DNA of 12,889 bases from RGIG8700 sp045535635 (GTDB lineage: Bacteria > Bacillota > Clostridia > RGIG6154), in contig JAZSLZ010000112.1 of assembly GCA_045535635.1 (NCBI GenBank), positions 1 through 12,889 of the forward strand, written 5' to 3'. Shown piece by piece: positions 5,257 through 11,812 of the stretch (position 1 is its first letter; every line of letters starts with the position of its first letter). The notes beneath the pieces were generated by a model. It was not told where the DNA came from. It ran no database searches and saw only the letters and a program-made list of their open reading frames with translations. A program made the translations under genes and the position numbers.

Positions 5257-7236
5257 ATGAAGAATAAACAAAGAATTGATGAACTTGTTGAACTTTTAAA
5301 TAAATATGCATATATGTATTATGTTGAAGATGTGTCCGTTATATCGGACTATGAGTATGATATGCTTTACAGAGAGTTGGAAATACTTGAAGAAGAAAAT
5401 CCTGAACTTATACTGCCTTATTCTCCAACTCAGCGAGTGGGAGATAAACCTCTTACAAAATTTGAGCCTGTTCATCATGATGTACCTATGCAAAGTCTTA
5501 ATGATGTTTTTTCTTATGACGAGCTCAGAGAGTTTGATGAAAGAGTAAAAAAAGGACTTGAAGGTGAGTATAAGTATTGTGTTGAATACAAAATTGACGG
5601 TCTTTCAGTTTCGCTTGAATATGTTGACGGTGTGTTTGTAAGAGGCTCTACAAGAGGAAATGGTACAGATGGAGAAGATATAACCCAAAATCTTAAAACT
5701 ATAAAATCTATTCCTATGAAGCTTAATGAACCTGTAACTATAGAGGTTCGCGGCGAAGTGTTTATGCCAAGAAAATCCTTTGAAAAGTTGAATGAAGAAA
5801 GAGAGCTTACAGGTCAGCCTTTGTTTGCCAATCCAAGAAATGCAGCCGCAGGTTCGCTTCGTCAGCTTGACAGTAAAATAACAGAGAAGAGAAATCTTGA
5901 TATTTTTATATTCAATATTCAGAAATTTGACGGATTTGACTGTGATTCCCATTATGAAGGGCTTGAATACCTTAAAAAACTTGGTTTAAAAATTAATAGT
6001 GAAAACAATCTTGTAAACTGTGTTGATGAGGTTGTTGAGGTGATTGAAAAATTTGGCAATGACAGAAACAGTCTTTTGTACGATATTGACGGTGTTGTTG
6101 TTAAAATTGACAGTCTTAAACAAAGAGAAGAATTAGGAACAACAATAAAAGCACCAAGATGGGCAGCTGCTTATAAATTCCCGCCTGAACAGAAAGAAAC
6201 AATTTTAGAGCACATAGAAATTCAGGTTGGCAGAACAGGTGTTTTAACACCAAATGCGGTTTTAAAGCCTGTGTTTGTTTCAGGAAGTCTTATTTCCAGA
6301 GCAACTCTTCATAACGCTGATTATATACAAGAAAAAGACATCAGAATTGGCGATAGTGTTATTATACAAAAAGCAGGAGAAATAATTCCTGAAGTTGTAT
6401 GTGTAATAAAAGAAAAAAGAAATGGAAATTGTGTTCCTTTTGTAATGCCTGAAATTTGTCCATCCTGTGGTTCTGAAGTTGTAAGGGAAGAGGGGGAAGC
6501 AGCGCATAGATGCACAAATATTGAGTGTCCTGCACAGCTTGAAAGAAATATAATCCACTTTGCATCAAAAGAAGCTATGGACATTGATGGACTTGGACCT
6601 GCTGTAATCAGACAGTTTATAGATGCAGGATTTATTAAAACGGTTGCTGATTTTTATAAAATAAAAAAAGAAGATATTTTGTCTCTTGACGGCTTTAAAG
6701 AAAAATCTGCAAGTAATATTTTAAGTGCAATAGAAAACAGTAAAAGAAAAAATTTATCTTCTTTGATATTCGGTCTTGGAATAAGACATATCGGAAATAA
6801 GGCTGCTAAAATTATTGCAGGAAAATATAAGAATATAGACAATATTATTGCCGCATCAAAGGAAGAACTTTCCTCAATTGATGATGTAGGAGCCGTTATG
6901 GCAGAAAGTATAACAGATTTCTTCTCAAAAGAAGGAAATATTAATGAAATTGAAAAACTGAAAAATGCAGGGTTGAATATGGAAGAAATTCCGGAAGAAG
7001 GCTCAACGGAGATTTTATCAGGAAAAACATTTGTTGTTACAGGCACAATGGAAACGATGACAAGAGATGAGATTAAAAATCTTATCGAAAAAAACGGCGG
7101 CAAAGTTACATCGTCTGTTTCTAAAAAAACAAGCTATGTTGTGGCAGGTGAAAGTCCTGGAAGTAAGCTTGAAAAAGCAAATGCTCTTGGAGTTTTGGTT
7201 ATAGATGAAAAAGAGCTTTTAAGTATGTTAAAATAG
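5257..7236 (+). CDS. ligA: NAD-dependent DNA ligase
   Basis: A 659-aa enzyme that seals nicks in duplex DNA during replication and repair using NAD+. Domain order is complete. The Ia NAD-binding region (about 1-65) has the paired tyrosines YMYYVED. The adenylation domain carries catalytic K112 in YKIDG. Next come the SRGNGTDGEDIT-like block (TRGNGTDGEDIT, 132-143), the OB fold with VGRTGVLTPNAVLKPV, a four-cysteine zinc finger (C401, C404, C419, C424) and helix-hairpin-helix repeats (about 440-560). A C-terminal BRCT domain (about 584-659) contains GKTFVVTGTMETMTRDEI. Length is normal for the family. The ATG at 5257 has a good AGGATGG site. PcrA and GatC/GatA/GatB genes, frequent ligA neighbours in Firmicutes, are not seen here. 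Confidence 0.98.
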   Translation: MKNKQRIDELVELLNKYAYMYYVEDVSVISDYEYDMLYRELEILEEENPELILPYSPTQRVGDKPLTKFEPVHHDVPMQSLNDVFSYDELREFDERVKKGLEGEYKYCVEYKIDGLSVSLEYVDGVFVRGSTRGNGTDGEDITQNLKTIKSIPMKLNEPVTIEVRGEVFMPRKSFEKLNEERELTGQPLFANPRNAAAGSLRQLDSKITEKRNLDIFIFNIQKFDGFDCDSHYEGLEYLKKLGLKINSENNLVNCVDEVVEVIEKFGNDRNSLLYDIDGVVVKIDSLKQREELGTTIKAPRWAAAYKFPPEQKETILEHIEIQVGRTGVLTPNAVLKPVFVSGSLISRATLHNADYIQEKDIRIGDSVIIQKAGEIIPEVVCVIKEKRNGNCVPFVMPEICPSCGSEVVREEGEAAHRCTNIECPAQLERNIIHFASKEAMDIDGLGPAVIRQFIDAGFIKTVADFYKIKKEDILSLDGFKEKSASNILSAIENSKRKNLSSLIFGLGIRHIGNKAAKIIAGKYKNIDNIIAASKEELSSIDDVGAVMAESITDFFSKEGNINEIEKLKNAGLNMEEIPEEGSTEILSGKTFVVTGTMETMTRDEIKNLIEKNGGKVTSSVSKKTSYVVAGESPGSKLEKANALGVLVIDEKELLSMLK

Positions 7237-7265
7237 TTGAAATTTTTTGAATTTTATGATAAAAT
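7237..7265 (+). promoter_or_regulatory. Sigma-A promoter of recA and the downstream operon
   Basis: TTGAAA (7237-7242), a 17-bp spacer and TAAAAT (7260-7265) with an extended -10 TG (TGATAAAAT) begin immediately after the ligA stop codon. A perfect inverted repeat, AATTTTA-TGA-TAAAATT (7250-7266), covers the -10. No LexA box of the GAAC-N4-GTTY kind is visible between ligA and recA. The AAGGAG ribosome-binding site of recA is at 7304-7309. Confidence 0.72.
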
Positions 7266-7316
7266 TGTTTAAATATGGATTGTAACAAAAAAGATAAAAT
7301 ATAAAGGAGAACGAAT

Positions 7317-8345
7317 ATGTCAGAAGAAAAACGCAAAGCACTTGAAAATGCCTTGAAGCAAATAGAAAAAGAATTTGGCAAAGGTGCAGTAATGAAGCTT
7401 GGTGAAAACTCAAGACTTCATGTTGATGCTCTTCCTTCAGGAATATTAAGCCTTGATATTGCTATGGGCGTAGGCGGTTATCCTAAAGGACGAATTATTG
7501 AAATTTACGGACCTGAATCTTCAGGTAAAACAACAGTTTCTCTTTATGCAATTGCATCAGCTCAAAAAGCAGGTGGAGAGGTTGCATTTATAGACGCTGA
7601 ACATGCTCTTGATCCTGTTTATGCCAAGGCTCTTGGTGTAGATATTGATAATTTACTTGTTTCTCAGCCTGATACAGGTGAACAGGCTCTTGAAATTACT
7701 GAATCTTTAGTAAGAAGCGGTGCAGTTGATGTTATTGTTGTTGACTCTGTTGCGGCTCTTGTTCCAAAGGCGGAAATTGAAGGCTTAATGGGTGATTCTC
7801 ATGTTGGTCTTCATGCAAGACTTATGTCACAGGCTTTAAGAAAACTTGCAGGTATAATCAACAGAACAAACACTATCGTAATTTTCATAAACCAGTTAAG
7901 AGAAAAAGTTGGTGTTATGTACGGCAATCCTGAAGTTACAACAGGCGGTAGAGCACTTAAATTCTATTCATCAGTAAGAATTGAAGTAAGAAAAGCGGAC
8001 ACTCTTAAAAACGGCAGTGAAATTATTGGTTCAAGAACAAAAGTTAAAGTTGTTAAAAACAAGGTAGCACCTCCGTTTAAAGAAGCATATTTCGACATTA
8101 TGTTTGGCACAGGTGTTTCAACCGAGGGCATTGTTATTGATTACGGTGTTGATTTTGGAATTGTTAATAAAGCAGGTGCCTGGTTCTCTTACGGAGAAAC
8201 AAGACTTGGTCAGGGAAGAGATGCAGCTAAACAGTTCCTTGCAGAAAATCCTGAAATTTGCAAAGAAATTGAAGATAAAGTAATGGCAAAAATAAAAAAT
8301 CAGGAAGCTGAAGCTACTACTAAATCTGTAACAGAAGATGAGTAA
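7317..8345 (+). CDS. recA: Recombinase RecA
   Basis: A 342-aa DNA-dependent ATPase that forms filaments on single-stranded DNA, drives homologous recombination and activates the SOS response. The Walker A loop GPESSGKT is at residues 65-72, and the catalytic glutamate is E95 in FIDAEHALDP. The Walker B strand VDVIVVDSVAAL and the loop-2 region FINQLREKVGVMYGNPE(V)TTGG follow. The C-terminal domain ends in the usual short acidic tail (SVTEDE). Length is typical and no intein or interruption is present. It is first in a presumed long operon, and its last codons overlap the start of recX. Confidence 0.99.
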   Translation: MSEEKRKALENALKQIEKEFGKGAVMKLGENSRLHVDALPSGILSLDIAMGVGGYPKGRIIEIYGPESSGKTTVSLYAIASAQKAGGEVAFIDAEHALDPVYAKALGVDIDNLLVSQPDTGEQALEITESLVRSGAVDVIVVDSVAALVPKAEIEGLMGDSHVGLHARLMSQALRKLAGIINRTNTIVIFINQLREKVGVMYGNPEVTTGGRALKFYSSVRIEVRKADTLKNGSEIIGSRTKVKVVKNKVAPPFKEAYFDIMFGTGVSTEGIVIDYGVDFGIVNKAGAWFSYGETRLGQGRDAAKQFLAENPEICKEIEDKVMAKIKNQEAEATTKSVTEDE

Positions 8346-8946
8346 GGTAACGGATATTCAGCTGCAGAAGAATACTCCTGGAAGATATTCTGTATTTTTA
8401 GACGGTGAGTTTTCTTTTGGAATTTCTGATATAGATTTATATAATCTTGGAATTAAAATCGGCATGGACATTGATGATGAGTTTATGGCTCTTATAGAAC
8501 AGACCGTCGATTTTAAAAAGTGTCTTGACTACGGCACTGAACTGATTTCAAGAAAAATGTATTCTGAAAAAGAATTAAAAGATAAGCTGTCTCAAAGAGG
8601 ATATACCGATTCAGCCATAAAAAGCACTATAGATATTATGATTGAATATGGTTATATCAATGACGAGATTTATGCAAAAACTTATTGCGAGTTCAAAGGA
8701 AAAAAAGACGGTGTCAAAAAAATAAGCTATGACCTTTCTCTTAAAGGCATAAGAAAAGATATAATCGAAAAATATGTAGCTGAAGTAGAAAATGACGATG
8801 TTCTTTTAAAATTGCTTGAACAAAAAATAAAAGGCAATATTAATGACAGAAAAATTGTTGATAAAGCAATAAGATATTGTATTTCCAAAGGTTTTGAGTA
8901 TGATAAAATTAAAAGCTGTATTTTAAAATTAGGCGAGGAGGTGTAA
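8338..8946 (+). CDS. recX: Regulatory protein RecX
   Basis: A 202-aa modulator of RecA filament growth. The N-terminus (VTDIQLQKNTPGRYSVFLDG, then EFSFGIS) is the Firmicutes RecX beginning. It is followed by the three-helix repeats typical of the family: SRKMYSEKELKDKLSQRGY at about 76-94, then IDIMIEYGYINDEIYAKTY at about 99-117, and a further degenerate repeat ending in AIRYCISKGFEYDKIKSCI. The ATG lies inside the end of recA (8-base overlap), suggesting translational coupling that would keep RecX tied to RecA synthesis. The recA-recX pairing itself supports the identification. Confidence 0.92.
   Translation: MSKVTDIQLQKNTPGRYSVFLDGEFSFGISDIDLYNLGIKIGMDIDDEFMALIEQTVDFKKCLDYGTELISRKMYSEKELKDKLSQRGYTDSAIKSTIDIMIEYGYINDEIYAKTYCEFKGKKDGVKKISYDLSLKGIRKDIIEKYVAEVENDDVLLKLLEQKIKGNINDRKIVDKAIRYCISKGFEYDKIKSCILKLGEEV
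8936..8943 (+). promoter_or_regulatory. Ribosome-binding site that fixes a TTG start for rimO
   Basis: AGGAGGTG lies inside the last codons of recX, 8 nt before TTG at 8952. The nearby GTG at 8948 is in another frame, and the TTG gives the family N-terminus, so a TTG start is well supported. Confidence 0.8.
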
Positions 8947-8951
8947 CGTGC

Positions 8952-10283
8952 TTGGAAAATGTTTGTTTAATTTCTTTAGGATGTGCTAAAAATCTTACAG
9001 ATTCAGAAGCTATGCTTTTCAATTTGAAAGAAGCAGGTTACAATATAACAACCAGAGAAGATGATGCAGATATTATAATTGTCAACACCTGTTGTTTTAT
9101 AGACAGTGCAAAACAAGAATCAATTGATATGATATTGGATGTTGCTGATTATAAAAAAGTTGCAAAGCTTAAAACTTTAATTGTTGCAGGTTGTATGGGT
9201 GAACGCTTTAAACAAGAGGTTTTAGATGAACTTCCTGAGGTTGACGGTGTTTGCGGTACAGGAGATTTTGAAGATATAGTTTCTGTTATAGAAAAGACTA
9301 AAGAAAAAAGAGGCATATATTTAAAAGGTTGTATGAACGCTCCTCTTGATTCTAAAGGCAGAATTCTTACAACTCCTTCATATACTGCATATCTTAAAAT
9401 TGCTGAAGGATGCGATAACCATTGTACATACTGTGTTATACCTTCAATCAGAGGTAAATACAGAAGCAGAACCCCTGAAAGCATAATTGCAGAAGCTACA
9501 GAGTTAGCTGAAAAAGGTGTTAAAGAGCTGATTGTTATTGCACAGGACACATCTTGCTATGGCAAAGACCTTGACAGCGGTGTAACACTTGAAATTCTTA
9601 TTAACAAATTATCTCAGATTGACGGAATTAAGTGGATAAGACTTCATTATCTGTATCCTGAAGAAATAAGTGACAGTCTTATACAGGAAATCAAAACTAA
9701 CGATAAAATTCTTAATTATTTTGATATTCCTCTTCAGCATATTTCTGATTCTGTTCTTAAAAGAATGGGCAGAAAAACTTCAAAAGAGAATATTGTCTCG
9801 TTGATAAACAAAATAAGAGATGAAATACCTGACGCAGTTATAAGAACCTCGCTTATTGTTGGTTTCCCAGGCGAAACTGAAGAAGAGTTTGGGGAGCTTG
9901 TTGATTTCTTAAGAGAATATAAAATCGAAAGAGCAGGTGTATTTCCTTTCAGTTGTGAAGAAGGTACAGCAGCGGCTAAACTAGACGGTCAGATTGATGA
10001 TGAAATTAAATTCAAAAGACACGAGCATATTACTGATATTCTTTATGAGCTTTCAGACGAAATCTGCGAAGAGAAAGAGTCGAATGTGTATGAATGTGTA
10101 GTTGAAGGCTATGATAAAACAATTAAAATGTATTATGGCAGAACATATATGGATTCAATTGATGTTGACCCTAAAATGTTTATAACTGCAGAACCGGGCT
10201 CATTGAATGTGGGAGATTTTGTAAAAGTTACTGTTGACAATTATATTGACGGCAATCTTATGGGATATATAACGGAGGAATAA
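8952..10283 (+). CDS. rimO: Ribosomal protein S12 methylthiotransferase RimO
   Basis: A 443-aa radical-SAM enzyme that adds a methylthio group to the conserved aspartate of ribosomal protein S12. The N-terminal domain supplies three cysteines for one [4Fe-4S] cluster: C11 (SLGCAKN), C47 (NTCCF) and C81 (GCMGERF). The radical-SAM cluster motif is C154-x3-C158-x2-C161 (GCDNHCTYC). The later family blocks RLHYLYPEEI, DIPLQHISDSVLKRMGR and RTSLIVGFPGETEEEF follow, with a C-terminal TRAM domain from about 378. The SLGCAKN beginning and the HYLYP segment point to RimO rather than MiaB or MtaB. Translation starts at TTG, 5 bases after the recX stop. The pgsA gene follows by 3 bases. Confidence 0.95.
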   Translation: MENVCLISLGCAKNLTDSEAMLFNLKEAGYNITTREDDADIIIVNTCCFIDSAKQESIDMILDVADYKKVAKLKTLIVAGCMGERFKQEVLDELPEVDGVCGTGDFEDIVSVIEKTKEKRGIYLKGCMNAPLDSKGRILTTPSYTAYLKIAEGCDNHCTYCVIPSIRGKYRSRTPESIIAEATELAEKGVKELIVIAQDTSCYGKDLDSGVTLEILINKLSQIDGIKWIRLHYLYPEEISDSLIQEIKTNDKILNYFDIPLQHISDSVLKRMGRKTSKENIVSLINKIRDEIPDAVIRTSLIVGFPGETEEEFGELVDFLREYKIERAGVFPFSCEEGTAAAKLDGQIDDEIKFKRHEHITDILYELSDEICEEKESNVYECVVEGYDKTIKMYYGRTYMDSIDVDPKMFITAEPGSLNVGDFVKVTVDNYIDGNLMGYITEE

Positions 10284-10286
10284 AAA

Positions 10287-10835
10287 ATGACAATTTCTAA
10301 TAAGCTTACTATTTTCAGAATTGTTCTTGTACCTGTTCTTGTGGTACTTATGTTACTTGATTTCAAATATGCGGATTTTTATTCTGCTGCAGTATTTCTT
10401 ATTGCATCTTTTACTGACTTTCTCGACGGATACCTTGCAAGAAAAAGAAATGAAATAACAAATTTTGGAAAATTCGCAGATCCTATTGCGGATAAAGTTC
10501 TGGTAATAAGTGCATATCTTTGTCTTGTTGAAGCACAGCTTGTTCCGTCATGGGCAGTAATTATTGTTCTTGCAAGAGAGTTTATTGTATCTGCATTAAG
10601 AATGGCAGCTGCAGCTCAAAACTGTGTTATAGCTGCTGATAAATTCGGTAAATTAAAAACAGTTGTTCAAATGATTTCTACAACAATGCTTATTTTAGGA
10701 GCAACTACACTTATGCAGGATAAAGCAGGTGTTTATTACATCGTAGCTATGGTATTATTCTATATAAGTGTTGCACTTGCCGCTTTTTCAGGAATCAGCT
10801 ATGTTGTAAAATATAAAAATTTATTAAAAGATTAA
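10287..10835 (+). CDS. pgsA: CDP-diacylglycerol--glycerol-3-phosphate 3-phosphatidyltransferase
   Basis: A 182-aa membrane enzyme that makes phosphatidylglycerol phosphate, the committed step to phosphatidylglycerol and cardiolipin. The CDP-alcohol phosphatidyltransferase motif is complete and correctly spaced: D44-x2-D47-G48-x2-A51-R52-x8-G61-x3-D65-x3-D69 (visible in TDFLDGYLAR and GKFADPIADK). Several hydrophobic helices follow, and a basic end (YVVKYKNLLKD) closes the chain. The N-terminus NKLTIFRIVLVPVLV is characteristic of PgsA. The GGAGG site (10274-10278) lies in the end of rimO, and the gap is only 3 bases. The rimO-pgsA order is common in Clostridia. Confidence 0.95.
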   Translation: MTISNKLTIFRIVLVPVLVVLMLLDFKYADFYSAAVFLIASFTDFLDGYLARKRNEITNFGKFADPIADKVLVISAYLCLVEAQLVPSWAVIIVLAREFIVSALRMAAAAQNCVIAADKFGKLKTVVQMISTTMLILGATTLMQDKAGVYYIVAMVLFYISVALAAFSGISYVVKYKNLLKD

Positions 10836-10845
10836 GGAGCTAATT

Positions 10846-11070
10846 ATGTTTGAAAAAATCAGAGATGTAATTTCCGAAAAAATCGGAATTGATAAGGAAA
10901 AAATCACAATGGAATCTTCTTTTGTAGGTGACCTTAATATTGATTCAATCAGTATGATTGATCTTATTATGGAACTTGAAGATGAATACGGAATTGAGTT
11001 TGATGAAGATGATGCAGATAACATCAAAACAATTGCAGATGTTATTGAATACATAAACAAACTTTCCTGA
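10846..11070 (+). CDS. acpP: Acyl carrier protein
   Basis: A 74-aa, strongly acidic carrier of growing fatty-acyl chains in type II fatty-acid synthesis. The 4'-phosphopantetheine attachment serine is S34 in DLNIDSISMIDL, where DSI replaces the more usual DSL. The remaining helices (IMELEDEYGIEFDEDDADNI and TIADVIEYI) match the ACP fold. The AAGGAG site overlaps the pgsA stop codon, and the gap is 10 bases. It sits just before rnc, the normal position of the primary acpP in Firmicutes, although the fatty-acid genes plsX, fabD and fabG that usually precede it are not here. A specialised ACP is possible, but the location argues for the main one. Confidence 0.93.
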   Translation: MFEKIRDVISEKIGIDKEKITMESSFVGDLNIDSISMIDLIMELEDEYGIEFDEDDADNIKTIADVIEYINKLS

Positions 11071-11076
11071 TTTAAA

Positions 11077-11101
11077 TGAGTATGTCAACCTGGCATACTC
11101 A
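11077..11101 (+). promoter_or_regulatory. Intergenic hairpin between acpP and rnc
   Basis: TGAGTATGTC (11077-11086) pairs with GGCATACTCA (11092-11101), 10 bp with one U-G pair, around a 5-nt loop. It is followed by ATTCCTGTTTT, a poor T-run, so it is at most a weak terminator. It fills the only sizeable gap in the recA-smc cluster. It could instead be an mRNA processing or stability element that uncouples abundant acpP message from rnc-smc. Confidence 0.55.
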
Positions 11102-11126
11102 ATTCCTGTTTTAAAGAGGTGTTATT

Positions 11127-11810
11127 ATGGACAATAATGTATTACTTTCAGCTGAAGAAAATTTAGGTTATAGCTTTAAAAATAAAGAACTTTTAAAGGT
11201 TGCTCTCACACATAGCTCACTTGTTAATGAGGGCGGAGCAAGTATTTCTAACGAAAGAATGGAGTTCTTGGGAGATGCTATATTAGATGCTATAGTTTCT
11301 ATAGATATTTATGGTTTATATCCTGAAAAAGATGAAGGATTTTTATCTAAATTAAGAGCTTCTGTTGTTAGTGAGAAACCACTTTATATGCTTTCAAAGA
11401 GAAAGAATCTTCACAAGTTTATTCTTATGGGGAATGGTGAAATCCTTGAAAATGGTATGGACAAACCATCAATTCTCTCTGATTGCTTTGAAGCTATTGT
11501 TGCTGCTATCTATCTTGATGCAGGGTTTGATAAAGTTAAAGAGTGGGTTAATTCTATAATAACTAAAGAGGTTTATGCAGATGACAGTATTAAGAATGTT
11601 GATTACAAGTCTAAGGTTTACGAGCTTTGTGCACAAAGCTCAGATGAAGTAAAGTTTCAGGTTCTTAATGAAAAAGGTCCTGTACATGACAGAATTTTTG
11701 AGGTAGGTATTTATATTAACGGAAAGCTTATTGCTAAGGCGGAAGGAAACACTAAAAAAAGTGCAGAGCAGGAAGCTTCAAAAAAATGTTTGGAAATTTA
11801 TGAGGTGTAA
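11127..11810 (+). CDS. rnc: Ribonuclease III
   Basis: A 227-aa double-strand-specific endoribonuclease that processes ribosomal RNA precursors and other structured RNAs. The catalytic domain has the signature NERMEFLGDAILD (42-54), with metal ligands E46 and D50. The second pair, D119 and E122, is in LSDCFEAIVAAIYLDAG. The double-stranded RNA-binding domain occupies about 157-226 and ends in the characteristic AEGNTKKSAEQEASKKCLE. Length is normal. An AGAGGTG site precedes the ATG. It is followed 2 bases later by smc, the conserved rnc-smc pairing of Firmicutes. Confidence 0.97.
   Translation: MDNNVLLSAEENLGYSFKNKELLKVALTHSSLVNEGGASISNERMEFLGDAILDAIVSIDIYGLYPEKDEGFLSKLRASVVSEKPLYMLSKRKNLHKFILMGNGEILENGMDKPSILSDCFEAIVAAIYLDAGFDKVKEWVNSIITKEVYADDSIKNVDYKSKVYELCAQSSDEVKFQVLNEKGPVHDRIFEVGIYINGKLIAKAEGNTKKSAEQEASKKCLEIYEV
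11802..11807 (+). promoter_or_regulatory. Ribosome-binding site for the GTG start of smc
   Basis: GAGGTG, inside the last codons of rnc, stands 5 nt before GTG at 11813. That GTG opens the frame that gives the standard SMC N-terminus (MFLKYLEIQGFKSF), and no ATG is near, so the GTG start is well supported. Confidence 0.8.
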
Positions 11811-11812
11811 GG

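Noticed and set aside
6654..7103. 149-codon minus-strand open frame inside ligA
   Set aside because: It is antisense to the helix-hairpin-helix and BRCT coding region of ligA, has low-complexity Ser/Phe/Ile composition and shows no recognisable domain.
7309..7320. GAACGAATATGT at the recA start as a possible LexA box
   Set aside because: It has only the left half-site (GAAC). The right half would need GTTY but reads ATGT, and the site overlaps the start codon.
9149..9550. 133-codon minus-strand open frame inside rimO
   Set aside because: It is antisense to the radical-SAM motif region of a clear rimO gene and carries no recognisable domain.
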